From IMG/VR virus record IMGVR_UViG_3300000563_000006, positions 185 through 48,232 of that record: a DNA stretch of 48,048 nucleotides. One strand, 5' to 3'. Positions 31,909-39,844 of this stretch are shown in pieces. The translations under genes and the position numbers were made by a program. The DNA comes from a virus. The notes under the pieces were generated by a model. It made no database searches. It was not told the origin of the DNA and saw only the letters and a program-made list of their open reading frames with translations. Every line of letters starts with the position of its first letter. Position 1 is the first letter of the stretch.

Positions 31909-32371
31909 AAATAAATTAAAAGGGCGAGGTATTATTAAATTTATCTGGTCCGAAAAGGTGGGTGATAAATGGGTTCCCGTAAAAAGTTTTGAAGACAATA
32001 ATACGGTGTTAACTGATACTAAGACATTGTTAGCTCAGGCATTAGTCACCGGGGAATTCCCGGAAGCTAATAGAATACAAGCTGATATGCTCCCAGAAGG
32101 TAATGGCATAGATTTTTTAGATATATCAACTCACGAGCCGGGTATTAGCATAATATCGGGTGGAAGCTTAGTAGATAATGTAACTTGGTCAGCTTACTGG
32201 TTAAATAATACAGGTCAACAGCAAACTATTTCTATATTGTATTTGCGACATACTGGAACATCAGATTTTGATTATTTATCCTATGACGCAGTTCCTGTAG
32301 AGCTAGATCCGTGGCAGAAGCTGACGGTTGAGTGGACATACACCGCTAATGCGCTAGTCGGAGGAAGTTAA
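31886..32371 (+). CDS. Minor tail/fibre protein, copy A1 of a duplicated pair
   Basis: A 161-residue beta-rich protein starting MRQLNHYKNKLKGRGIIKFI. It is a paralogue of the gene at 38059: both share GRG/ARGRI-x-F-x-W at the start, W-P/L-K near residue 30, a central glycine-rich turn, and an end with LDPWQKLTVEW against LNPHQRLIVNW. It starts within the end of the previous gene (23-base overlap) and stops one base before the next gene. Probably a small fibre or decoration protein. Confidence 0.72.
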   Translation: MRQLNHYKNKLKGRGIIKFIWSEKVGDKWVPVKSFEDNNTVLTDTKTLLAQALVTGEFPEANRIQADMLPEGNGIDFLDISTHEPGISIISGGSLVDNVTWSAYWLNNTGQQQTISILYLRHTGTSDFDYLSYDAVPVELDPWQKLTVEWTYTANALVGGS

Positions 32372-32827
32372 ATGCAGGGATTTGTAAAAGAAAAAATATA
32401 CGTTAAGAGAAATGGATTATGGGTGTTACATCGAGAGTACTCTGGTAATAACCAATTACATAATAATCTAGTTGTATCTGCACCAAGAGCATTGTCCCAC
32501 GGTATTTTAGCGCCCACTGGACCGGGGAAACCTGTGGTACACATGGCTTTTAAATTTGGTGCTTATGATTATCTATTTGGCCTTAAGCCTAGCAACGATA
32601 CTCCTGGAGTTGATTTAATCGGCGGTGGAGACGGTGTAGAGACATTTGCCACTTTTAGTGCATACGCGGAGGTTTTAGAAGACACTACGATAGAATCCAT
32701 ACACTTAGTTTATTACGAGCAAGATTTAGAGTTAGGAAGTTTTGAAGAATACGGAAGCATTGAGGTAAATAGATATTTTGACGCGGATAGCAAGTATACT
32801 ATTGATTATACGGTAAATTTTTATTAA
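32372..32827 (+). CDS. Minor tail/fibre protein, copy B1 of a duplicated pair
   Basis: A 151-residue protein starting MQGFVKEKIYVKRNGLWVLH. Its paralogue at 38623 starts MYGYTKEIILKSENGLWVPK, and both carry GVDLIGGGDG or GVDIVDGGDG and end with an SKYTIDYT or TKYIVEWT strand. The pair A1-B1 therefore matches the pair at 38059-39084 in order and content. Confidence 0.72.
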   Translation: MQGFVKEKIYVKRNGLWVLHREYSGNNQLHNNLVVSAPRALSHGILAPTGPGKPVVHMAFKFGAYDYLFGLKPSNDTPGVDLIGGGDGVETFATFSAYAEVLEDTTIESIHLVYYEQDLELGSFEEYGSIEVNRYFDADSKYTIDYTVNFY

Positions 32828-32835
32828 ACTGGAGA

Positions 32836-33666
32836 ATGAGGATGCAATTACAAATAACAGGGGAATTAGTTATTTCCATAATAGAGTCTGGAAATATAGT
32901 GGAAAAGCTACATTTCAAAAACACAATACGAGATGAATTGAAACAGGCCTGCGCTCGTGCTGTAAGCACTGGAGACTTCGTGGCTACAGGTGAGACTCCT
33001 GGGGACGGCCATATACAAAGTATATACCTTCACGAGGGAGAATCAGTAGTATCGGATCCATTTCCTTTAATCAGAGCATATAAGGAATCTAATCCCGCAG
33101 AACGAGGCGTAGATCTAATAGCTGGTGGAGATGGTAACAGCAACTTTGCAACTTTCCAATCCATTTATACAGCTGTCTCAACCACACAGTTTTCTGTAGT
33201 TGCGCTTTCTCCATTAAATGCTCTTAATATTGATAGTAATGATCTGATATACGCATATAGAAGCCTATCAACCCCAATAATTGTAACTGAGGGCCAAACT
33301 ATGGTTGTAGCTTACACATTACGTGTGAATAAGTTAACCTGGGTAACACATGATTTCATAAACATGTTGGCCAAAGCATTCGTAACTGGGGTATTTGATG
33401 AAGTACCCAATAGTATGCAGGCTAGACATGAGCCTGAGGGTGTCAATAAAGCATTAACTTCATTTAGTATATCATCACCATCTTCATATGAATATGCAGA
33501 ATTTTCCGGACTATTTACACATGAAGCTACAGCAGACATTGTTTCAATCATATTAGGAAGGGACCTCTCTTCCGATGGAACGCAATACGCACAGGATACC
33601 AGTTTTTCACCACAACCAGTTCCGGCATTTGTACCGGTAACATGCAGAACAAAGATAACATTTTAA
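32836..33666 (+). CDS. Fibre-like protein with two copies of the duplicated domain
   Basis: A 276-residue protein. The first half (ELVISIIESGNIVEKLHFKN, ARAVSTGDFVATGETPGDG, GVDLIAGGDGNSNFATFQS) resembles the two preceding genes. The second half (WVTHDFINMLAKAFVTGVFD, with another A-x-A-x-x-TG-x-F phrase) looks like a second, shorter copy. It is probably an internal fusion within the same small-fibre family. Start at ATGAGG with TGGAG six bases upstream. Confidence 0.68.
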   Translation: MRMQLQITGELVISIIESGNIVEKLHFKNTIRDELKQACARAVSTGDFVATGETPGDGHIQSIYLHEGESVVSDPFPLIRAYKESNPAERGVDLIAGGDGNSNFATFQSIYTAVSTTQFSVVALSPLNALNIDSNDLIYAYRSLSTPIIVTEGQTMVVAYTLRVNKLTWVTHDFINMLAKAFVTGVFDEVPNSMQARHEPEGVNKALTSFSISSPSSYEYAEFSGLFTHEATADIVSIILGRDLSSDGTQYAQDTSFSPQPVPAFVPVTCRTKITF

Positions 33667-33675
33667 GGACACAAT

Positions 33676-35397
33676 ATGAATAGAGTATTAGTAAAAAAAG
33701 GAACGCGATTAAGTTTACCTGACATATTTAATAGAATACAGGATTTTAGCAGGGATAACTTAAAAAACAAATCTGATGCTGCCGTGCGTACATACGGTGT
33801 AGTGGCTTATGGAAATGATGTAGACGGCTATGACAGAAACTTACAAGTTACCATTGAGGGCAATGATTTAATTATTAGGCCAGGTATAGCTATTACCCCA
33901 AACTTCAATTTTATTCGGGTTACACAGAACATAACAATAGATAGTGGATTATACCCAACCACCATGCCACAGGATGTATATATAAGATATACCACGGAAG
34001 CTACAGGGGCATCGGTTCCCGTTCAGGATGGTTTTTACTACGAGGGGGAATCATCGGATATTACTTCACAATTAGAGGAGGTTGGATCCTATGAAATTGT
34101 TCTTCAGAATACTGGTACAGCTGCTCCTAGTAATTCACTTGTATTAGCTAGAGCCTTCTTTTTTAATAGCTTACCTACTAGCGTCACTGATAGGCGACAT
34201 TTAAATCTATATCGTCCAAGATTCTTTCATGCTGGACCAATATGGCATCAAGGCTGGAGATCTTGGGACGGACATACTCCTACCTTAGGTATTCATCCAA
34301 CAATTATGCCCACACACCCATCAGATAATGCTGATGCTGCTTGGAGGGCCCCAGCGCTAAGGCTGCGAAGCTGGCATGCAAACGCGAGTGCGAAACCTGC
34401 TATTATATTCTCTAATAACGATGGAGCTAGATTCCAAGGTGAAGGTATGAGCGTTGGAGTTCCAATGAGGTATTCATTCTACCAAAACCGCACCACTGAC
34501 GGCCCTACTGGAAGTGTAATATTACACCTGTACGGTCATAGGCCTCATGATGAAAATAATATGTCAAAACCTGATTGGATATGGAGGAACTGGGTCCAAA
34601 TTAAAAAAGAAGAAGAATTAGCAAACGTTCGTTATCGCACCGTTATAGAGGAAAACTGGGGACATATAGTTTTACGGACTAGAAGTGTTAATGAATATCC
34701 TGTGGGTTATCGCTTCAGAGGTGTGGGAATAAATATGGATGTTCCTGGCAGTAGCCTACAAATAAATGGAAATTTGGCTGTAGGGTTTGGTAATACACCA
34801 GTAGTAGCACCAACTAACGGTATTGTAATAAATGGAGCTTCCGGATTTGGTTTTACGCATAACAACGCAGACGAGGTAGATACAGCTGTATCTGCGCATT
34901 TCAAAAAAATTATAAGAATGGATGCTGGGGTAGAGGATAATCCAGACATTACTGGAGAACCAGCATCATATGTACAAATTAAATTCGGTGATGACATAGG
35001 ATGGATACCTATTTACACTGCAGATGGCGAGTCTCCAGAACCACCAGAACCGCCTGATGAAGATACGTTCAATCCATCTACTATGCCTACAATAACCAAG
35101 TGGGAGTTTGGTCCTGGAGGTATTGGTTCTGGTAGATTGGAATGGGCTAGCGGCTATACAGAATATGAAACTCAAGTACAGTTTTCATTTAATTTTGGAG
35201 CATTCGGACAAACACAGTTTCATGCAGCCGGTACAGTTGGGGGAACATGGTCTCCTCCCGGATCGGAAGGCGATACAATACTCGCGCGTTTACGGCATTA
35301 CAACCAGAATAATCCTAATTGGGAATCACAAGGTTTATATACTGACTGGGTGGTAAGTGGTCCTATAACAGTACCTGAGGGAGAAGGAATTCAATAA
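33676..35397 (+). CDS. Tail fibre protein, with possible fibronectin-III-like C-terminus
   Basis: A 573-residue protein. The N-terminal region (LPDIFNRIQDFSRDNLKNKS, then LQVTIEGNDLIIRPGIAITP) resembles the head of phage tail-attachment fibres. The centre is rich in Trp, His and Gly (PIWHQGWRSWDGHTPTLGIH). A Pro/Glu linker (PEPPEPPDED, about 466-475) leads to a final domain of about 90 residues (TITKWEFGPGGIGSGRLEWA to VSGPITVPEG) with a fibronectin-III-like outline. Likely the receptor-binding fibre. Confidence 0.72.
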   Translation: MNRVLVKKGTRLSLPDIFNRIQDFSRDNLKNKSDAAVRTYGVVAYGNDVDGYDRNLQVTIEGNDLIIRPGIAITPNFNFIRVTQNITIDSGLYPTTMPQDVYIRYTTEATGASVPVQDGFYYEGESSDITSQLEEVGSYEIVLQNTGTAAPSNSLVLARAFFFNSLPTSVTDRRHLNLYRPRFFHAGPIWHQGWRSWDGHTPTLGIHPTIMPTHPSDNADAAWRAPALRLRSWHANASAKPAIIFSNNDGARFQGEGMSVGVPMRYSFYQNRTTDGPTGSVILHLYGHRPHDENNMSKPDWIWRNWVQIKKEEELANVRYRTVIEENWGHIVLRTRSVNEYPVGYRFRGVGINMDVPGSSLQINGNLAVGFGNTPVVAPTNGIVINGASGFGFTHNNADEVDTAVSAHFKKIIRMDAGVEDNPDITGEPASYVQIKFGDDIGWIPIYTADGESPEPPEPPDEDTFNPSTMPTITKWEFGPGGIGSGRLEWASGYTEYETQVQFSFNFGAFGQTQFHAAGTVGGTWSPPGSEGDTILARLRHYNQNNPNWESQGLYTDWVVSGPITVPEGEGIQ

Positions 35398-35398
35398 A

Positions 35399-35427
35399 TT
35401 GCATTTTTAATTATAAATTAGTATAAT
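35399..35427 (+). promoter_or_regulatory. Sigma-70-like promoter upstream of the PAS/holin group
   Basis: TTGCAT (35399-35404), 17 bp, TATAAT (35422-35427). Transcription would start near 35434, giving a 25-base leader containing AAAGGAAG before the ATG at 35459. Confidence 0.85.
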
Positions 35428-35458
35428 TAAATATCAATTGAAAGGAAGAACTAGTACG

Positions 35459-35938
35459 ATGAAAATCACATTGAATGATTTAATGTTAGCCGAATCTGCG
35501 CTCTTAAAGCTATTTTTTGTTGATTCGGATCGAAAGGATGGGCAACAATGGACACCCAGATCTGGAAAAACAATAGGAGCCACTATGAGAATAGGAAGGC
35601 TAGCAAAAATATGTTTAGAGGAAATGCAGAATTTCCATACTCATAGAACAAACCTTTGGAGAAAATATGGGACTGCCGAGATGGTTCCACAGAAGGATCC
35701 CGAAGGCGAAGAGATGAAAGACGAAAAAGGCGAGACAATTATGGTCGAGTCTGGAAAATACAATATACCGAAAGAGAATGTTGAAAACTATATAAAAGAA
35801 GAGGCCGACCTTCTAGATACGGCTATAGAGATTCCTGATGGATTCAAAATAAAGCAAAATGATCTAGATGGGATTGATTTAAACTGGAGAGATTTAGAAA
35901 TATTACGAGAGCACTTTCTCGAATTAGAAGATGAGTAA
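35459..35938 (+). CDS. Hypothetical protein, 159 aa
   Basis: A charged, helical protein starting MKITLNDLMLAESALLKLFF. A TTG at 35438 would add seven residues but lies upstream of the Shine-Dalgarno site, so the ATG was chosen. The middle has a short hairpin of charged repeats (DPEGEEMKDEKGETIMVESG), followed by helix VENYIKEEADLLDTAIEIPD. It overlaps the PAS gene by eight bases. No family recognised with confidence. Confidence 0.7.
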   Translation: MKITLNDLMLAESALLKLFFVDSDRKDGQQWTPRSGKTIGATMRIGRLAKICLEEMQNFHTHRTNLWRKYGTAEMVPQKDPEGEEMKDEKGETIMVESGKYNIPKENVENYIKEEADLLDTAIEIPDGFKIKQNDLDGIDLNWRDLEILREHFLELEDE

Positions 35939-36740
35939 CAATATAGAAAATCTTGAGAAATTAACTAAAGAACTTGAGGATAGAGATCTAGAAATACGGA
36001 GCCTATTAAAGTTTTTGGAAACAATTCTTGACAGCGTAAATGATGCAATAATAATACACGATGTTAATGGTAAGATACGCGAAGTAAGTTGGAAAGCCAT
36101 AAAATTATTCGAAAAATCCAAAGAAGAATTAATAGGCTCTGAATTATTGTCATATTTCTATGGACATTCTAAGCAGGATTTGGAAGGTTGTTGGTTAGAT
36201 TTGGTAAGTAAAAGTAAAAATTCGTGCCAACACAAACAACTGGCCTTGGTTAAGGATAGAGTAATAAAGTTATCCGTATATTCTGTACGTATAGAGCATG
36301 AAGGCAGGAATCTAGTGTTATCAGTTCTTACGGATATATCAGAACTAATGGAGGCTTTAGATTTAATAGAAGAGATTGACGTTATCTTCAAAAAGACAAT
36401 AGATGATATGTCTGATCCAGTATTAATTACTGGAGATAAATTAGACCCTGAACCACTGATAGTGTATGTTAATCCAGCATTTGAACAACATACTGATTAT
36501 AGCAAAGAAGAGCTGATAGGCAAAAATCCAATCGTAATGAGACATGAAGAATCTGATTTAGATACTGCAAAGCTAAAACAAGAATTAAAAGAAAAAGGAT
36601 TCTGGTGTGGGATTGTAACTAATAAAAAGAAAGACGGGAGCATGTTTAAAGCTAAATTAGAGATTTATCCGGTCTTTACCAAGGACAAAGTAATTAATTA
36701 TGTAGGAATATATAGTCCTACAGAGAGTGTAGATTTATGA
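35931..36740 (+). CDS. Two-PAS-domain sensor-like protein
   Basis: A coiled-coil start (ENLEKLTKELEDRDLEIRSL) is followed by PAS 1 (about 25-140: LDSVNDAIIIHDVNGKIREV, FEKSKEELIGSELLSYF) and PAS 2 (about 150-265: IVYVNPAFEQHTDYSKEELI, GKNPIVMRHEESD, FWCGIVTNKKKDGSMFKAKL). There is no kinase, cyclase or DNA-binding output domain. PAS 2 resembles the light-sensing LOV group but has Pro-Ile-Val where LOV needs a reactive Cys, so it is not LOV. PAS domains sense small molecules, redox state or partners. Its place between fibre and holin-like genes would allow sensing linked to lysis. Confidence 0.88.
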   Translation: MSNNIENLEKLTKELEDRDLEIRSLLKFLETILDSVNDAIIIHDVNGKIREVSWKAIKLFEKSKEELIGSELLSYFYGHSKQDLEGCWLDLVSKSKNSCQHKQLALVKDRVIKLSVYSVRIEHEGRNLVLSVLTDISELMEALDLIEEIDVIFKKTIDDMSDPVLITGDKLDPEPLIVYVNPAFEQHTDYSKEELIGKNPIVMRHEESDLDTAKLKQELKEKGFWCGIVTNKKKDGSMFKAKLEIYPVFTKDKVINYVGIYSPTESVDL

Positions 36741-36997
36741 TTTCTTCAAATATCGAGAGAGAAGATGGATGGGTAAAATGGGGACAACACGTTCTCGCCG
36801 AATTACAACGTCAAAATGAAGAAATCAAAGAGTTGAGGAAAGAACATATCAAATTTGTACAGGATGTTAGTAGTGAAAGAATATTGAACGCAAAAGACAT
36901 TGCCGAACTTAAAACAAAAATGAGATTACAGGGTGGTATTATTTCTGCCCTCATATCCGGCGCTGTAACCGCACTAATAAATTTCTTAATGAACTAA
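36737..36997 (+). CDS. Holin-like protein (XhlA-type layout)
   Basis: An 86-residue protein. A long amphipathic helix (LAELQRQNEEIKELRKEHIK) is followed by a single C-terminal membrane helix (GGIISALISGAVTALINFLM). This layout is that of XhlA-type hemolysin/holin partners. It overlaps the PAS gene by four bases. No endolysin gene is seen nearby. Confidence 0.68.
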   Translation: MISSNIEREDGWVKWGQHVLAELQRQNEEIKELRKEHIKFVQDVSSERILNAKDIAELKTKMRLQGGIISALISGAVTALINFLMN

Positions 36998-37006
36998 GGA
37001 GAAAAG

Positions 37007-38062
37007 ATGAAAAAATTCGCAAGTAGGGCGTATGATGTTACCGACTATGTCACTAATGGGCAGATAGAGTTAGTAGCCCAAGTAAGTAGAGGCGACGATG
37101 AACTGATAAAAAATGCCTACATACCGTCGTCAGAAGAGTATGAAGATCGTCCGGATGAGGATTTTGCTTTAATTGTGCATCATCCACATGTAGGTACGTT
37201 AAAAAAATATGCTACGTTTGATAAATATTTATCTAAACTAAACATCGGAATACTTAGAGAAATAGCAGACGAAATCCCCGATGAATTAGCAAAAACCGCA
37301 GGCTACTTTCTCAAGAAAGCTGCTAAATTTTATGGGTTGGACTTCCCTAAAGAGCTTGAGAAATATGCAAAAGAAAAACCTACGACTAACTATGTTAACC
37401 TAGCTAATATTAATCAAGCTAACTGGTTTAAAAAGGAGTCCAAATTGCAGAGAATTACTAAGATTGCTTACGCGCTCCCCGCTGCAAAGAAATACCCAAT
37501 TTCTACAAAAGATAACGTGCAAACCGCAGTTAATTATTTTGAAAAGCGCGCTAGCCAATTCAGTCCACAAGAGGCATGTGAATATACCGCAAACGTTATA
37601 AAATCTGCAAGGTCTCTAGGTGTTAAAATAGAAAATACCAAATTGGAGAAGTATGCACATTTATCATCCAAGACGTTTAACCCAGATTTTGAAAAACATG
37701 TTACAATACGTAAATCATATTTATATGAAACAGATGCTGATATTTATGATGATATTCTGCTTCAAAAAGATTTTAATGGTGTTACAAAAACAGCAAGCTT
37801 GTTATATGATGCCGATATAGAAACAGGTAACTACAAATATTGGGGTCGAGGTATTGAAGATCCAGTATTATCTGTATTCGGCATGCAAAAAGAGGCTTCA
37901 GTTAAATACGCTGGTAAAGAGGTAACGTTAGCAAAACTAAAAAATCTAGACACTGATCTGGTTGATGAAACCACATTAACAGGTTTAAAAAGTGATGAAG
38001 GACTAGATGTTTTTGAATCATTGCCTACACCAGTAAAGGATGAATTAATTAATTTATTATGA
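37007..38062 (+). CDS. Probable virion protein, 351 aa
   Basis: A basic, helical protein starting MKKFASRAYDVTDYV. The stretch ALPAAKKYPISTKDNVQTAV, then NYFEKRASQFSPQEACEYT, is of a type found in prohead-associated or structural proteins of large phages. The first 130 residues contain several Lys-rich repeats (LEKYAKEKP, LKKYATFDK). It overlaps the next fibre-like gene by four bases. Exact role unknown. Confidence 0.6.
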   Translation: MKKFASRAYDVTDYVTNGQIELVAQVSRGDDELIKNAYIPSSEEYEDRPDEDFALIVHHPHVGTLKKYATFDKYLSKLNIGILREIADEIPDELAKTAGYFLKKAAKFYGLDFPKELEKYAKEKPTTNYVNLANINQANWFKKESKLQRITKIAYALPAAKKYPISTKDNVQTAVNYFEKRASQFSPQEACEYTANVIKSARSLGVKIENTKLEKYAHLSSKTFNPDFEKHVTIRKSYLYETDADIYDDILLQKDFNGVTKTASLLYDADIETGNYKYWGRGIEDPVLSVFGMQKEASVKYAGKEVTLAKLKNLDTDLVDETTLTGLKSDEGLDVFESLPTPVKDELINLL

Positions 38063-38622
38063 AAGAAAAAATAAAAGCACGAGGTAGGATTCGTTTTAGC
38101 TGGTTCGATAGAATAGACGGTAAATGGTGCCTAATAAAAGAAAAGACTGTGTACAATGCTCTTACGAGTACTACCAGAAATCTTTGGGCCTCAGCAGTTG
38201 GATATGGTAACTTTAATTGGGAGGAGCCTGGCCAGCCAGCTGGTCCTGCCGCTGTAGACAGGATGTATGCAGCTCCGGGAGATTTGCAAAGTGACGGAAA
38301 TCTATATGTTATTAGAAGACCATCCAATGACGAATTTGGTGTGGACTTGGCTAGTGGAGCCGACGGTACTACTCAGTTAGGAGAGATCGTTGGATATTGG
38401 GAAAACACTACCGGAAATACAGTCAATCTAAGGTCTTTTATGTTAGGACATAGTGGATTTGCGACGGTGACCGATGATTTAATTCTAGTGGAATTTCCAG
38501 AAACTTTCGGTACCTATGCACAATTTGCTTATCATGTTTTACCAGCACAGGATACAATAGAATTAAATCCTCACCAACGATTAATTGTAAACTGGGAATT
38601 ATTACTAGAGACTGAGGTTTAA
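38059..38622 (+). CDS. Minor tail/fibre protein, copy A2 of a duplicated pair
   Basis: A 187-residue protein starting MKEKIKARGRIRFSWFDRI. It is the second copy of the gene at 31886: ARGRIRFSW near the start, a central GVDLASGADG, and LNPHQRLIVNWELL at the end. It carries a longer central section than copy A1. It stops one base before copy B2. Confidence 0.72.
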   Translation: MKEKIKARGRIRFSWFDRIDGKWCLIKEKTVYNALTSTTRNLWASAVGYGNFNWEEPGQPAGPAAVDRMYAAPGDLQSDGNLYVIRRPSNDEFGVDLASGADGTTQLGEIVGYWENTTGNTVNLRSFMLGHSGFATVTDDLILVEFPETFGTYAQFAYHVLPAQDTIELNPHQRLIVNWELLLETEV

Positions 38623-39084
38623 ATGTACGGATACACTAAAGAAATAATATTAAAATCAGAGAATGGGCTCTGGGTGCCAAAAGACATTATTATTAAGCCT
38701 AACCAGGTCAATAGTAATTTATTATATGCGGCTGTAAGGTCGTTCTTTACCGGACACTTTAACCTCGGAGGTACTGATGCCGAACCTGTAACAGACATGT
38801 TGTTTACTGAATTAGTATCTGGGGATAGTGTGGGCGGTAGAAAACTATCAGATGACGAATTCGGAGTAGATATTGTCGATGGTGGGGATGGTAATACTAA
38901 TGAAATTACATTCGCAGCCTATTATTTAGCCACTAGTGCAGTAACAATATCATTTTTACAGTTAGGGTATAATCGAATAGAGGACGCGCTAGAAACTGTG
39001 TTCGCGACACAAACTCCGGATACCCCGCTAGACGCAAATACAAAGTATATAGTTGAATGGACAATAGGATTTCCTGAACCATAA
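38623..39084 (+). CDS. Minor tail/fibre protein, copy B2 of a duplicated pair
   Basis: A 153-residue protein starting MYGYTKEIILKSENGLWVPK, the counterpart of the gene at 32372. It shares the ENGLWV opening, a GVDIVDGGDG turn and the final TKYIVEWT strand. Its stop overlaps the next start by one base (ATAATG). Confidence 0.72.
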   Translation: MYGYTKEIILKSENGLWVPKDIIIKPNQVNSNLLYAAVRSFFTGHFNLGGTDAEPVTDMLFTELVSGDSVGGRKLSDDEFGVDIVDGGDGNTNEITFAAYYLATSAVTISFLQLGYNRIEDALETVFATQTPDTPLDANTKYIVEWTIGFPEP

Positions 39085-39350
39085 TGAAAGATTTTAAAAG
39101 AGATACGTGGCTTATGGGATTAAGAAAACTAGGATTTAAACTGGATGATAAGCTAAGGCGAATGCATCCGATGAAACGCGAACAGCTACACGACGAGTTG
39201 TTACGCCCAAGAACTGAAGTAGATCAAGTTAAGATTGGTGATAAATGGTATAGTCGAACTAAAGTTTACAAGACTTTGGAAAAGATTGCGCAAGAAAAGA
39301 CAGCAGAAAAAGTTACTAAAAAGGATATGCATGAGGCGGCAGCAAAATGA
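39084..39350 (+). CDS. Hypothetical protein, 88 aa
   Basis: A small, very basic, helical protein (KRDTWLMGLRKLGFKLDDKL) with many Lys and Arg; it ends KKDMHEAAAK. The charge suggests nucleic acid or structural binding. It overlaps the next gene by four bases. No family recognised. Confidence 0.68.
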   Translation: MKDFKRDTWLMGLRKLGFKLDDKLRRMHPMKREQLHDELLRPRTEVDQVKIGDKWYSRTKVYKTLEKIAQEKTAEKVTKKDMHEAAAK

Positions 39351-39841
39351 CACTACCAGAAATTATTAATTCAGGTGAAGTAATAGAACCAGAAACTCTA
39401 CGACAACTTCATCCAAGTTTATCAGAAGAAGAATTTAACCAGTTAATGGCATTACTGGTGCTTAGAAACACACGCCATTTTTGGGAAAATTTTGTATCAT
39501 TCGAAAATATAGTTTTAGCATTAAACAAAATAGTACCTGACTTTACTAAAGTCGAGGGGTGTTCACCAGAACAAATATGGTACGCCTTAGATGTTGCAAA
39601 AAAGCTTTACCCAGATCGTGAATTCACAGAAGAGATATTGGCATATATCCGCGCAATGTTCAACGATGCTGGAGTATTTGTGTATCCGCCTCATCTAGGT
39701 TTGGACAATCCATATTATGAAAAGGCTCTCAAAAAATCAAAGAACGGACCTTTTCCGTTAAGTGACGACACTCCCGAAGATATACAAGCGCATAAACTTT
39801 TAGCAATTTCAATGTACTTAGATAAAAAATCAAAGGAGTAA
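39347..39841 (+). CDS. Hypothetical protein upstream of portal, 164 aa
   Basis: A soluble, helical protein (LPEIINSGEVIEPETLRQLH, SEEEFNQLMALLVLRN) with a Pro-rich turn VYPPHLGLDNPYY. It stops three bases before the portal gene. A head-assembly role is possible from position alone. Confidence 0.68.
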   Translation: MTLPEIINSGEVIEPETLRQLHPSLSEEEFNQLMALLVLRNTRHFWENFVSFENIVLALNKIVPDFTKVEGCSPEQIWYALDVAKKLYPDREFTEEILAYIRAMFNDAGVFVYPPHLGLDNPYYEKALKKSKNGPFPLSDDTPEDIQAHKLLAISMYLDKKSKE

Positions 39842-39844
39842 CAA

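Noticed and set aside
35438-35458. TTG start for the 159-residue protein
   Set aside because: It precedes the Shine-Dalgarno site AAAGGAAG and lies within four bases of the predicted transcription start; the ATG at 35459 fits better.
36380-36735. Second PAS domain as a light-sensing LOV domain
   Set aside because: The reactive cysteine motif is replaced by GKNPIVMRH, so flavin-adduct photochemistry is not supported.
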